Numbered from the stretch's first letter, positions 24,433-33,034 are shown. The stretch: 64,000 nucleotides of DNA from Paenibacillus lycopersici (GCF_010119935.1 NZ_CP048209.1:788001-852000); one strand, 5' to 3'. Made by a program: numbers and translations. The notes: a model not told the origin generated them from the sequence alone.

Positions 24433-25503
24433 ATGGAGAACACAGGGAAGAAACTGCAGGTAGGCGTCATCGGGAACGGGTCGATATCCGGACTGCATTT
24501 GGAGGCTTACCGCCAGAATCCGGACGCGGAGCTTGCTGCCGTGTGCGACTTGAACGAGGAGCGCGCCAAGGCGGCTGCCGAGAAGTACGGGGCGAAGCGC
24601 GTCTACACGAATTACCGCGACCTGCTGGCCGATCCCGAGATCGAAGCGGTCAGCATCTGCACATGGAACGACAGCCATGCCGAGATCAGCATCGCCGCGC
24701 TGGAAGCGGGCAAGCATGTGCTGTGCGAGAAGCCGATGTGCAAGACGGTCGAGGACGCCGAACGCGTGCAAGACGCCGTTCGCCGCTCGGGCAAGCTGCT
24801 GCAGGTCGGCTTCGTGCGCCGTTATGCCGGCAGCGTGGACGTGCTGAAGCGTTTCATCGACGCGGGCGAGCTCGGAGAAATCTACTATGCCAAGGCAACC
24901 TGCCTGCGCCGGCTCGGCAATCCGGGCGGCTGGTTCTCGGACAAGAGCCGCTCGGGCGGCGGACCGCTGATCGACCTTGGGGTTCATATCATCGATATTT
25001 GCTGGTACCTGATGGGCCGTCCGAAGGTGAAGTCCATCAGCGGCAACACGTACCGCAAGCTGGGCAACCGCGCGCATATCCAGAATCTCTCGTTCTATAA
25101 AGCGGCCGATTACGACGCATCGCGTAACGACGTCGAGGACGCGGCGAACGCGGTCATCCGCTTCGAGAACGGCGCGTCGCTGATCGTCGACGTCAGCTTC
25201 ACGCTGCATGCGGTCAAGGACGAAATTTCGGTGAAGCTGTACGGCGACAAAGGCGGCGCGGAAGTCGAGCCGGCGCTCGTCGTCATGTCCGAGAAGCATA
25301 ATACGATCGTCAACGTAACGCCGCAGATCGACCACACGACGTTCGACGCGAACGAGGCGTTCGGCCGCGAAATCACGCATTTCGTCAACAGCTGCCTGGG
25401 CCGCTGCGAGACGCTGAGCCCTGTCGAGGACGGACTGGAAGTAACACGCATGCTGAGCGCGATCTACGAATCGGCGGCGACGGGCAAAGAGATTCAGTTT
25501 TAA
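24433..25503 (+). CDS. Gfo/Idh/MocA-family NAD(P)-dependent oxidoreductase
   Basis: A 356-aa cytosolic dehydrogenase. The Rossmann motif VGVIGNGSISGLHLEAY is near residue 10 and the signature CEKPMCKTVEDAERV carries the family's EKP lysine. HIIDICWYLMGRPK gives the catalytic Asp/His region (LGVHIIDICWYL). The family oxidises inositols, sugars and sugar derivatives. ATG 24433 follows AAAGGAAGGG. Downstream TIM-barrel isomerases suggest a pathway in which the product is isomerised further. The substrate is not determinable. Confidence 0.9.
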   Translation: MENTGKKLQVGVIGNGSISGLHLEAYRQNPDAELAAVCDLNEERAKAAAEKYGAKRVYTNYRDLLADPEIEAVSICTWNDSHAEISIAALEAGKHVLCEKPMCKTVEDAERVQDAVRRSGKLLQVGFVRRYAGSVDVLKRFIDAGELGEIYYAKATCLRRLGNPGGWFSDKSRSGGGPLIDLGVHIIDICWYLMGRPKVKSISGNTYRKLGNRAHIQNLSFYKAADYDASRNDVEDAANAVIRFENGASLIVDVSFTLHAVKDEISVKLYGDKGGAEVEPALVVMSEKHNTIVNVTPQIDHTTFDANEAFGREITHFVNSCLGRCETLSPVEDGLEVTRMLSAIYESAATGKEIQF

Positions 25504-25611
25504 GAAGCAGATTGGTTTGCGTGTCCGATCGCAAGATTGGACATGCAGCATTCTGCTGCAAGAAGCAGATTGGTTTGCGTGTCCGATCGCAAGATTGGAC
25601 ATGCAGCATTC
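25502..25611 (+). repeat. 52-bp direct repeat starting at a stop codon
   Basis: A 52-bp sequence beginning AAGAAGCAGATTGGTTTGCG occurs at 25502-25553 and identically at 25560-25611, with 6 bp between. The first two bases of copy 1 are the last two of the TAA stop. Each copy holds an imperfect inverted repeat, GTCCGATC/GATTGGAC. Confidence 0.85.
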
Positions 25612-25690
25612 ACGGGACAGGGGCTGCTCCGAATCCGGGCAGTCCGTTTCAGCCTGCGGCCAGCGGGTAAATTCATAGATAGGAAGAAGG

Positions 25691-26581
25691 ATGAAAGTGA
25701 TGGCGACTCCGCTCAATAATAAAATCGGCGTAATCGTGGATAGCTTCGGCATCGGCGTGCGGCAAGGGCTGCTGAAGGCGAAGGAGGTCGGCGCGGAAGG
25801 CGTGCAAATCTACGCGGTGTCCGGCGAGATGGATCCGGCGAACCTGGATGCGGCGGCAAGACGCGAATTGCGCGGCTACATCGACGGGCTGGGCCTTGAA
25901 ATTTCGGCGCTGTGCGGCGACCTCGGCGGCCACGGCTTCCAGGACGCGGCGGCCAACGCGGCGAAGATCGAGAAATCGAAGCGGATTCTCGACCTGGCGG
26001 TCGAGCTCGGCACATCCGTCGTGACGACGCATATCGGCATCGTTCCGGACGACCGCAACGGCGCGATCTACGCGGCGATGCAGCGCGCGTGCGAAGAGCT
26101 AAGCACGTACGCGAAGAGCATGAACGCGTATTTCGCGATCGAGACGGGCCCGGAGCCCGCGGCGCATCTGAAGAGCTTCCTGGACACGCTCAGCACGAAC
26201 GGCGTTTCCGTCAATTTCGACCCGGCGAACATGATCATGGTGACAGGAGACGATCCTGTCCAAGGCGTCATTACGCTGAAGGACTACATCGTCCATACCC
26301 ATGTGAAGGACGGCCGCCGCTATCGCGCCGTCGACCCGCGCCAAGTATACGGCTTCCTCGGCTACGACGAAATGTCGCATGAGCATATCGCCGAGATGGC
26401 CGCGGGCGGAGCGGATTTCGCGGAGCTGCCGCTCGGCGAGGGCGACGTCGATTTCGACGCTTATTTCGCGGCGCTGCAATCGATCGGCTACAAGGGCTAT
26501 TTGACGATCGAACGCGAAGTGGGCGAGCAGCCGGAGCAGGACATCCGCAAAGCGGTAGAGTTCATTAAACGATACCGCTAG
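25691..26581 (+). CDS. sugar phosphate isomerase/epimerase-family protein (xylose-isomerase-like TIM barrel)
   Basis: A 296-aa AP_endonuc_2-superfamily barrel. Metal-ligand residues are visible in VVTTHIGIVPDD, FAIETGPEPAAHL, FDPANMIMVTGDDP, THVKDGRRYRAV and LTIEREVGEQP. Homologs isomerise or epimerise ketoses and inosose-like compounds. It begins at ATG 25691 after AGGAAGAAGG; ATG 25700 has a better spacer and may be the true start. It is the second enzyme of the cluster after the Gfo/Idh dehydrogenase. Confidence 0.86.
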   Translation: MKVMATPLNNKIGVIVDSFGIGVRQGLLKAKEVGAEGVQIYAVSGEMDPANLDAAARRELRGYIDGLGLEISALCGDLGGHGFQDAAANAAKIEKSKRILDLAVELGTSVVTTHIGIVPDDRNGAIYAAMQRACEELSTYAKSMNAYFAIETGPEPAAHLKSFLDTLSTNGVSVNFDPANMIMVTGDDPVQGVITLKDYIVHTHVKDGRRYRAVDPRQVYGFLGYDEMSHEHIAEMAAGGADFAELPLGEGDVDFDAYFAALQSIGYKGYLTIEREVGEQPEQDIRKAVEFIKRYR

Positions 26582-26605
26582 GTATTACGGGAGAGGAAAG
26601 AAACC

Positions 26606-27442
26606 ATGAAAGTATCGGTTAGCGTATGGAGCGTTCATCATTATCTCTACGACGGTTCTTGGACCAACGCGGATTTCATCGACTATGCGGCGAGCATCGG
26701 GGCGGAGGGCGTCGAGCTGCTGAGCGTTTTCTGGAATGCCGAGACCGACGTGCCCGCCGTTCGCGAGGCGCTGGCTAGAACGGGCCTCAAGCTGGCGTGC
26801 TTCGGCGCGTGTAACGATTTCGCCGACGTGTCGGCGGAAGGCCGGGCCGCCGCGCTTGCGGACATTATGAACGCGGTCGATATGGCGGCGCTGTTCGGCG
26901 CCTCGGTCGTTCGCGTCTTTGCAGGCGACGTCAAGGAAGGCGTCAGCTACGATCAAGGCAAAGTCTGGATCATCGAAGGCTTGCGGGGAGCGGCGGCCTA
27001 TGCGCAAAGCAAGAACATCGTCTTGTGCCTGGAGAACCACGGCGTATTCGCGGGCAGAAGCGAGCAGGTGAAGGAAATCATCGAACAGGTGGGCTCCACC
27101 GCGCTTCGCAGCACGTACGACATGGGCAACTATTTGCTCGTGGACCAAGATCCGCAGCCGTCGTTCGACGCGCTTGCGCCTTACATTGCGCATGTGCACG
27201 CGAAGGACTTCAAACAGGTTGAAGAGGGCACGGCGGGCGCTTATCGTACGCTCAGCGGCAAGTCCTTCTACGTCGGCGTCGCGCCCACGGCAGGCGATGC
27301 CTGTGTGCCCGAAATCGTCGCCAAGCTCAAGGGCGTCGGCTACACGGGATGGATGAGCGTCGAATACGAAGGATTGGAAGAACAGAAAGGCGGCACGGAC
27401 AAGGCGGTCGAACTGCTGCGCGGCGCCATTGCGGCTCAGTAA
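26606..27442 (+). CDS. sugar phosphate isomerase/epimerase-family protein, second copy
   Basis: A 278-aa TIM barrel of the same superfamily as the preceding gene but only distantly alike. Key stretches are GAEGVELLSVFW, VVRVFAGDVKEGV, VLCLENHGVFAGRSEQV, STYDMGNYLLVDQDP, AHVHAKDFKQV and WMSVEYEGLEEQ, which supply the usual Glu/Asp/His metal ligands. ATG 26606 has GGGAGAGGAAAG upstream. With the dehydrogenase and the first barrel it forms a three-enzyme set for an unknown sugar or cyclitol. Confidence 0.86.
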   Translation: MKVSVSVWSVHHYLYDGSWTNADFIDYAASIGAEGVELLSVFWNAETDVPAVREALARTGLKLACFGACNDFADVSAEGRAAALADIMNAVDMAALFGASVVRVFAGDVKEGVSYDQGKVWIIEGLRGAAAYAQSKNIVLCLENHGVFAGRSEQVKEIIEQVGSTALRSTYDMGNYLLVDQDPQPSFDALAPYIAHVHAKDFKQVEEGTAGAYRTLSGKSFYVGVAPTAGDACVPEIVAKLKGVGYTGWMSVEYEGLEEQKGGTDKAVELLRGAIAAQ

Positions 27443-27546
27443 AAGCGGGAAGCCCGGCAAGATCAGCCGGCTCAATGAGCTCAGGAAATTCAGGACGCTC
27501 AGTTAACGGCGAATGCATAATTCTTAACGGAAAGCGGGGAATGCCA

Positions 27547-27903
27547 ATGAAACCGCTCATCAAGAGAGAATTAATCGGCGTGATGCACTATGTTCGGGAT
27601 CTGGACCGGGCAAGCGCCTGGTATTGCGAAATGCTCGGGCTCGAGCTCAGAGGTTACGGCAAGAACGACTTCGTGGAGCTTGGGCTTAACGGGCAGTACG
27701 TCATGCACCTATTCAAGGACGAGAACGCCCGGCCGGCGGAGCGTGCGACGTTCGCGTTCGATGCGCCGGACATCGAAGCGGCGCATGCCATTCTCGCCGG
27801 GCGCGGCGTGGAAGTCGGCACGCTGGAACGGTATGGCGATCATGCGTCGTTCTCGTTTCGGGATTGCGACGGCAACGCGCTGATGATGTGCCACTATTTA
27901 TAG
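27547..27903 (+). CDS. VOC (glyoxalase/bleomycin-resistance) family protein
   Basis: A 118-aa vicinal-oxygen-chelate protein with paired beta-alpha-beta-beta modules: VMHYVRDLDRASAWYCEMLGLEL and FAFDAPDIEAAHAILAGRGVEVG, with potential metal ligands in the first and last strands (HYV, FRDCDGN). ATG 27547 is chosen over ATG 27541, which abuts the GGGGA. It ends the cluster and is followed by a terminator. The role could be an isomerase or lyase step of the same pathway, or unrelated. Confidence 0.82.
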   Translation: MKPLIKRELIGVMHYVRDLDRASAWYCEMLGLELRGYGKNDFVELGLNGQYVMHLFKDENARPAERATFAFDAPDIEAAHAILAGRGVEVGTLERYGDHASFSFRDCDGNALMMCHYL

Positions 27904-27913
27904 GACGATGCAG

Positions 27914-27977
27914 CGAAATCCGCAGCGAACCGCGCCGGATGCCAGTAGGGCATTAGGAGCGGGGGCTGCGGATTTCG
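27914..27977 (+). terminator. long intrinsic terminator-like hairpin
   Basis: CGAAATCCGCAGC (27914-27926) pairs perfectly with GCTGCGGATTTCG (27965-27977). The T run is short (TTCGTTCG). It lies just after the VOC gene. The rest of 27978-28189 shows no gene. Confidence 0.6.
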
Positions 27978-28189
27978 TTCGTTCAGGGACTTGGCGGGCG
28001 GCGCAACCTTTTCGCTTGCGGGACCGTCTACATCATAGAGAAGAAGCTGCAGGAATAAATTCGAGTCACGCCGATCGCCGCCGAATACGCCGCCACCCGC
28101 TACCGGGAGTTAAAACGGTCATCGCATGCGCGTCGAGCCGCAAGCATCGGAGCGTGCCATATTAGCTGTTGTCGAGAGGGGACGTTACG

Positions 28190-29701
28190 ATGAGAAATCG
28201 GTTCAAAGCTGTGCTTATCGCCGCTTTGGCGGTCACTACACTGATGTCCGGCGCGGTTTCGGCCGGAGCCGGGTCAGCAGGGAGCCTGTCGCTCGCGGCG
28301 TCTCCGGCCGGTACTGCCCCGGCGCCTTGGACGGCTTCGTCCGCCGCTAGCCCTAAGACTGCGGTGCCGCTCAGCGCGACGGCTTTCAAACAGATCGCGG
28401 CAGGCATGTATTATTCCGTCGCGCTGCGCGCGGACGGCACGGTATGGACCTGGGGCCGGAATTTGTGGGGCGAGCTTGGCGTGACAACGGATAACCCGAT
28501 TACGTCGGTCGCGGCACCCGTCCGGCTTCCGAATCTGTCGGGCATAACGGCGATTGCCACGAACGGAGACGGCATGCAGGTCGGACTGAAAAGCGACGGT
28601 ACCGTATGGGAGTGGGGCTCCATCACCGGATTAAAGGCGAACATCCGCGAAACGGTGCCGCCGAGACAGGTGGAGGGCCTTGCGGGCGCGACCGCGGCCG
28701 TCGCACTGAAGAGTGCCGGCGCAGCCTTGAAGGCCGACGGCGGCCTGCGGGTGTGGACGCATGACGCGGCGACGGGCAAGGCGAACGTCAAGCAGGTATC
28801 CGGCACGTTCGAATGGACGAATCTGGTCGCATGCGGGGACATGGCGTTCGCGCTTGATGCGGCAGGCACGGCGTGGGGCTTCGGCTCGCGGCTGGAGGCG
28901 GACGGCAGCATGACGATTGTGAATCCGTACCGGCTGACGGGCGTGCCGGTTCTGAAGCAGCTCGCGGGGTGCACGAGCGGCATCGACCGCAGCGGCGGCG
29001 CGTGGACATGGACGCTGTCGCCGAACGGGGTTTACGAAGGGCAAGATCTGGCGCCCGTGAAAGTAACGGGCAAGGCGAAGCGCGTGCATCCGGAGCTGAA
29101 GGCGAAAGCGATCGTACCGGGCGGCTTGCTGTTGACCGAGAGCGGAGACGTGTGGAGGCTCGATAACGGGCCGACGGGAAAGGCGGGCAAAGTGAAGGGG
29201 CTCTCGAACATCGTTTCGATTGCCGTCGGTCCCTTTCACAACCTTGCGCTGGATGCCGTCGGCCGGGTGTGGGGCTGGGGAGCGGACAATTGGAACGAGA
29301 CCGGGATCGTCCGGCCGGATGGCGACGGCATGGTGTATGCGCCTAAGCCGATTCAGACGGCAATGAATGCGTACGTGAACGGCAAGCTGCTCGACTCCCC
29401 GTTCCCCGCCAGAATCGACAACGGAAGCGCTTCGGTTCCGATGAAGGCCGTGCTGCAGGCGCTGGGCGGCAGTTTTACAGTGAATAACGACTATTCGACG
29501 ACGATCACGTATAAGCAATCGACGGCCGTGCTGCTTCCGGACGGGGGCTTCGCCGAAATCGGCGGCAAGCGGGTTGCGCTTCCGGCCGTGAAGCTTGGAT
29601 TCTCCGGCGTACGCATGATCCCTGTCTCGCTGCTGAAGCTGCTCGGCGTTCATGCGGCTTGGGACGGGAAGCTTGGCGAGTTGAGGCTGAGCGGGGCCTG
29701 A
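28190..29701 (+). CDS. secreted RCC1-repeat protein with C-terminal stalk domain
   Basis: A 503-aa exported protein with signal peptide (FKAVLIAALAVTTLMSGAVSAGA). Residues about 65-400 carry RCC1-type beta-propeller blades (ALRADGTVWTWGRNLWGELG, GLKSDGTVWEWGS, ALDAVGRVWGWGADNWNETG). The C-terminus is a copper-amine-oxidase-N-like stalk (DNGSASVPMKAVLQALGGSFTVNNDYSTTITYKQ). ATG 28190 follows GAGAGGGGAC. These are abundant cell-surface proteins in Paenibacillus with unproven, probably binding, roles. Confidence 0.85.
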   Translation: MRNRFKAVLIAALAVTTLMSGAVSAGAGSAGSLSLAASPAGTAPAPWTASSAASPKTAVPLSATAFKQIAAGMYYSVALRADGTVWTWGRNLWGELGVTTDNPITSVAAPVRLPNLSGITAIATNGDGMQVGLKSDGTVWEWGSITGLKANIRETVPPRQVEGLAGATAAVALKSAGAALKADGGLRVWTHDAATGKANVKQVSGTFEWTNLVACGDMAFALDAAGTAWGFGSRLEADGSMTIVNPYRLTGVPVLKQLAGCTSGIDRSGGAWTWTLSPNGVYEGQDLAPVKVTGKAKRVHPELKAKAIVPGGLLLTESGDVWRLDNGPTGKAGKVKGLSNIVSIAVGPFHNLALDAVGRVWGWGADNWNETGIVRPDGDGMVYAPKPIQTAMNAYVNGKLLDSPFPARIDNGSASVPMKAVLQALGGSFTVNNDYSTTITYKQSTAVLLPDGGFAEIGGKRVALPAVKLGFSGVRMIPVSLLKLLGVHAAWDGKLGELRLSGA

Positions 29702-29747
29702 TCCGGCTCAGCCAGCGGATTTCACAATCGGACGGAGCGGTTAGAAC

Positions 29748-30581
29748 ATGCAAAATGTAGCGCTCAGCAATTATATCGCCAATATGCAGCTGCATATTTC
29801 GGAAGCGGCATTCTTCCACTGCACGGCGAGCTGGTACCATATGGACGTGTTGTCGGACTTCAACCGGCTTTATTACATGCTGGGCGATGGCGGGCATATT
29901 CGAATCGGCGAAGAGGAGATCTACCCGAAGCGGGGCCAGCTGGTCGTGATGCCGGCCGGCACGATGCTGTCGGTGCGAACGATGGAGGGCCGGGAGTTTC
30001 CCAAGTACTTCTGCCACTTCAACGCGCGAAGCGGCGAGCAGGAATTGTTTCAGCTCCTGGAAACGCCGAGCTGCGTGGACACGGCCGATCCGGAGGCGGC
30101 GGCGCGGACGTTCGGCGAGCTGGTGCGCCATTATCACAGCGGCGATCTGACGTCGATGCTGCGCGCCAAGCTGCTGCTGCAGGAGCTGCTATGCCAGTTC
30201 CTGGAGCGCGGCGGCAATGCGAGGCTGCGGCAGCCGGCGGGCGGCAGCGTCGATAAAGTGAGCCGGGTGCTGGCGTATATCGACCACCATCTGGCGGATA
30301 ACGTTACGCTGGAGCAGCTGGCGGAGCTGGCGCATTTTCACCCGAACTATTTCATCCGGTTCTTCAAGTCGGCCACGGGACGATCGCCGATGCAGTACAT
30401 GAATCAGCGGCGAATGGAGAAGGCGAAGGCGTGGATGGTATCGACGGATATCTCGATCTCGGAAGCGGCCGAACGGGTCGGGAGCTCCCTGTATCAATTC
30501 TCGAAAATGTTCAAGCAGTACACGGGCTCAAGCCCGAGCGAGTACCGCAAAACGATGCGCATGCAAAAGGGACGGCAATAG
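29748..30581 (+). CDS. AraC-family transcriptional regulator with cupin domain
   Basis: A 277-aa regulator. An N-terminal cupin-like domain (RLYYMLGDGGHIRIGEEEIYPKRGQLVVMPAGTM) is followed by a C-terminal AraC DNA-binding domain (NVTLEQLAELAHFHPNYFIRFFKSATGRSPMQYMNQRRMEKAKAWM and ISEAAERVGSSLYQFSKMFKQYTGSSPSEYRK). It is convergent with the dioxygenase gene at 31009, so no target is evident next to it. The inducer is probably a sugar or related compound, by family. Confidence 0.88.
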   Translation: MQNVALSNYIANMQLHISEAAFFHCTASWYHMDVLSDFNRLYYMLGDGGHIRIGEEEIYPKRGQLVVMPAGTMLSVRTMEGREFPKYFCHFNARSGEQELFQLLETPSCVDTADPEAAARTFGELVRHYHSGDLTSMLRAKLLLQELLCQFLERGGNARLRQPAGGSVDKVSRVLAYIDHHLADNVTLEQLAELAHFHPNYFIRFFKSATGRSPMQYMNQRRMEKAKAWMVSTDISISEAAERVGSSLYQFSKMFKQYTGSSPSEYRKTMRMQKGRQ

Positions 30582-30597
30582 CCGTCCCCAGTACCAT

Positions 30598-30628
30598 GAG
30601 GTGCACCCGGTGTCACCCGGTGCACCTC
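30598..30628. repeat. perfect 10-bp inverted repeat after an AraC gene
   Basis: GAGGTGCACC (30598-30607) and GGTGCACCTC (30619-30628) are perfect inverted copies with a loop that contains another GGTG/CACC pair. There is no T run. A related GTGCACCCCGTGCACC motif lies near 30940-30956. Possibly the gene's mRNA 3' hairpin. Apart from copy B of the quadruple repeat, nothing else was seen in 30582-31008. Confidence 0.5.
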
Positions 30629-30692
30629 CAGAAGTTAGAGGAACTCATGTTTGATGCCGCTGAATGACTCTGTCTTGAAAAGTATGGTACCC

Positions 30693-30870
30693 GGACAGGA
30701 GATCCGTTATTCGCCCGTTTTCATGAGTTTGTATATGCTCGCGGACATAGGATCCTTTATTTCGTCAAAATGGCAGACTTTCGATGCTCTCGGGAGACCA
30801 TAACGAATCCTGTGTCCGTTCATCAACCCGAACCTACCGAGTTTCAACCAAATAACGGATTCTGTGTCCG
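30693..30870. repeat. F-F-R-R quadruple repeat element, copy B
   Basis: 178 bp: forward units GGACAGGAGATCCGTTATTC (30693) and GGACATAGGATCCTTTATTT (30743), inverted units ATAACGAATCCTGTGTCC (ending near 30817) and ATAACGGATTCTGTGTCC (ending near 30869). It lies between convergent genes. Confidence 0.8.
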
Positions 30871-31008
30871 TTGCCCATGAAGACGATCCAGCCGGCATGG
30901 GCAATGTCGAAGAACCGAGTACGTTCTCGACAGCAATGAAGTGCACCCCGTGCACCTTTTTGCCTCGTACACCTCTCAGCCCTCCACACCTACTGCCCGA
31001 AACCCGAA

Positions 31009-31809
31009 TCAAATGCCCATGCGCGTGAGCGCGCCTTCGAACGAGACATCGACGCTGTCGTCGCCGGTCACGTACCGCCACAGCTTGGCGCGCTGCATAT
31101 GGTCCAGCCGGTCCTCGTTGCCCTGCCAGCGCTGATAGCCCTGCTCGATAATGCGGCGGACTTCCGGGCTGTCGTAGCCGTCCAGGTTGAACAAGCCGCG
31201 CTGCTCCTGGCCCGGGCGCAGCCGGAGCTTGAAGACGTACCGCGTGCGGTCCGTTGCGTTGGGCTGCGCGCAATGCCAAATGCCATGATGGAGAATGGCG
31301 AGCGTGCCCGCTTTGCCGGCAAGCTGGCGCTGGCCGACGATGTTCTTGTAGCGGGCCAGGCTGAACGTGTTGATTTTGCGCAGATGCGAGCCCGGCAGGA
31401 TGAGGGTCGGCCCCATCTCCGGCGGCGCGTCGTGGGAGAAGTAGAAGAGCTGGATGTCGAACGCGTGCGGGCGCACGTCGATGATGGAATCGCCGTGCCA
31501 ATCCTGGGCGACGGGATAATGATCCGGCACGATATGGAGGAACGAATGGTCGTAGACGGGCCGGCTGCCGACAAGGCTCTGGATGATGCCCTGCACTTCC
31601 GGCAGCTCGAACACCTCGCGTACCGCTTCGGAACGGTTCCAGAACGTATGCCCGTGACCGCCTTGGACTTGATCCTCGTACACGCGCTCGTTCAGCTGCT
31701 GCGGCACGAACGCATCCAGCAGCAGGAACCCCTCCGTCACGAACCGCGCCATCTGCTCCGCGCTCAGCAAGTGCCTGCGCTCGACCGCTGTCATGGTCAG
31801 TTCACTCAT
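31009..31809 (-). CDS. phytanoyl-CoA dioxygenase (PhyH) family protein
   Basis: A 266-aa Fe(II)/2-oxoglutarate-dependent oxygenase. The iron ligands are visible as HxD in DWHGDS (His105, Asp107) and a distal His in HHGIWHCAQPNATDRTRYVFKL (His179), with the 2-oxoglutarate Arg in DRTRYVFK. Non-heme enzymes of this family hydroxylate small molecules or sugar-like metabolites. Its ATG overlaps the end of a 96-aa gene (ATGAGTGA), so the two are coupled. Substrate unknown. Confidence 0.87.
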   Translation of the reverse strand: MSELTMTAVERRHLLSAEQMARFVTEGFLLLDAFVPQQLNERVYEDQVQGGHGHTFWNRSEAVREVFELPEVQGIIQSLVGSRPVYDHSFLHIVPDHYPVAQDWHGDSIIDVRPHAFDIQLFYFSHDAPPEMGPTLILPGSHLRKINTFSLARYKNIVGQRQLAGKAGTLAILHHGIWHCAQPNATDRTRYVFKLRLRPGQEQRGLFNLDGYDSPEVRRIIEQGYQRWQGNEDRLDHMQRAKLWRYVTGDDSVDVSFEGALTRMGI

Positions 31810-32092
31810 GAATGGCCACCTTCCTTTCCATTACGTATTCATAGGGCAGATGCCCGGTGTCATGCTCTTGGCCGGACGGATAGTGCGGCAGCGCCGGAAC
31901 TTGCAGCACGTTCCAGCCGTCGCGCATGGCGTGAAGCACGGACTTGTACGGCGGGACGGATGCGTCGCCGGTATTCATCTGCAGCGCGTCCTCGGCCGCG
32001 GCGCCGTCGTACAACGACCAGGCGATGACCGGCGATTTGAGATCCGGCGTCGTGGAATGCAGGAACAGAATTTGCTGTCTCGTCTCCATCAA
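31802..32092 (-). CDS. small protein paired with the PhyH dioxygenase
   Basis: A 96-aa soluble protein (QQILFLHSTTPDLKSPVIAWSLYDGAAAEDALQM and VLQVPALPHYPSGQEHDTGHLPYEYVMERK). It overlaps the dioxygenase start by 8 bp and is first in the unit. No family recognised. An accessory or regulatory subunit is possible because of the tight coupling, but nothing in its sequence shows it. Confidence 0.65.
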   Translation of the reverse strand: MMETRQQILFLHSTTPDLKSPVIAWSLYDGAAAEDALQMNTGDASVPPYKSVLHAMRDGWNVLQVPALPHYPSGQEHDTGHLPYEYVMERKVAIHE

Positions 32093-32330
32093 GGATTGAA
32101 GCCTCCTTCGTTGGCGTAGGAATGATCGGCGGCAAAAGCAGCCGTTTGCTTGCCCTCATTGTACCCGGAAGCCGCTTCGCTTGGGATATGCGGAATTAAG
32201 GACGGTTTGTGCAAAATTAAGGTGATTGTCGCAGGATACAAACGCTGGCGCCCCATAAAATTCAAGCTGTTCAAACGACAATAAATTTTATACAATATGA
32301 TTATATAAAATGTAATCGAGGTGATTCGCG

Positions 32331-32816
32331 ATGAGTGTTTACGATTTCACGGTCCTGACGTCCCGGGGAGAGCGCAAGCCGCTGGCCGATTATCGCGGCA
32401 AAGCGCTGCTGATCGTCAATACCGCGACCAAATGCGGGCTTGCCCCGCAGTTCAAGGCGCTGCAGCAGCTGCACGAGCAATACAAGGATCAAGGCTTGAC
32501 GGTGCTCGGCTTCCCGTGCAACCAGTTCAGGGACCAAGAACCGGTCAAGGACAGCGAGATGCAGGAGACATGCCAAATCAATTTCGGCGTCACGTTCCCG
32601 TTGCTTGGCAAAATCGACGTCAACGGCCCGAACGCGGATCCGCTCTACGCGTATTTGAAACGGCAGGCACCCGGGTTCCTGAACTCGTCCATCAAGTGGA
32701 ACTTCACGAAGTTTCTCGTGGATGCGGAAGGCCGGGTCGTCAAACGCTTCTCGCCGACGACGAAGCCGATGAAGCTCGAAGGGCGGATTAAGAAGCTGCT
32801 CGCGGATGCAAAGTAA
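32331..32816 (+). CDS. gpx: glutathione peroxidase-family thiol peroxidase
   Basis: A 161-aa thioredoxin-fold peroxidase with Cys35 in NTATKCGLAPQF at the peroxidatic position (Cys, not Sec), the PCNQFRDQEP loop that gives the Gln of the tetrad, and WNFTKFLVD with the Trp/Asn. It reduces peroxides, in Gram-positives probably using thioredoxin or bacillithiol. ATG 32331 is in an unusually AT-rich leader (32280-32320). Peroxide regulation (PerR-like site) is conceivable, but I saw no clear box. Confidence 0.92.
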   Translation: MSVYDFTVLTSRGERKPLADYRGKALLIVNTATKCGLAPQFKALQQLHEQYKDQGLTVLGFPCNQFRDQEPVKDSEMQETCQINFGVTFPLLGKIDVNGPNADPLYAYLKRQAPGFLNSSIKWNFTKFLVDAEGRVVKRFSPTTKPMKLEGRIKKLLADAK

Positions 32817-32904
32817 AGAAACCGATACCGATAAACCGAGCGGAGAGGAATAGCGCAAATCGCACCTCTCCCGCAGAGCCCAACGGCAAATCCGACAACC
32901 AACT

Positions 32905-32964
32905 CAACAGCAAGCCCAACAGCAAGCCCAACAGCAAGCCCAACAGCAAGCTCAACAGCAAGCC
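32905..32964 (+). repeat. 12-bp tandem repeat, five copies
   Basis: CAACAGCAAGCC is repeated five times head-to-tail at 32905, 32917, 32929, 32941 and 32953 (copy 4 ends CT), with degenerate flanking words from about 32881. It lies between the peroxidase stop and the terminator at 33004. The Leu-rich reverse-strand ORF over it is a by-product of the repeat. Confidence 0.8.
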
Positions 32965-33003
32965 CGACACAGCGCAACAACCCGTTCAGCAAGCACGGCA
33001 AAA

Positions 33004-33034
33004 GGCCCCGAAACGCGACGTTTCGGGGCTTTTC
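33004..33034 (+). terminator. intrinsic terminator
   Basis: GCCCCGAAACG pairs with CGTTTCGGGGC, followed by TTTT. It ends the peroxidase transcript. Confidence 0.8.

Noticed and set aside
32280-32325. PerR or OhrR operator before the glutathione peroxidase gene
   Set aside because: The leader is AT-rich, but no 15-bp match close to either consensus could be placed.
32788-32970. A 60-aa Leu-rich minus-strand frame resembling a membrane peptide
   Set aside because: It is the translation of a 12-bp tandem repeat and has no SD.
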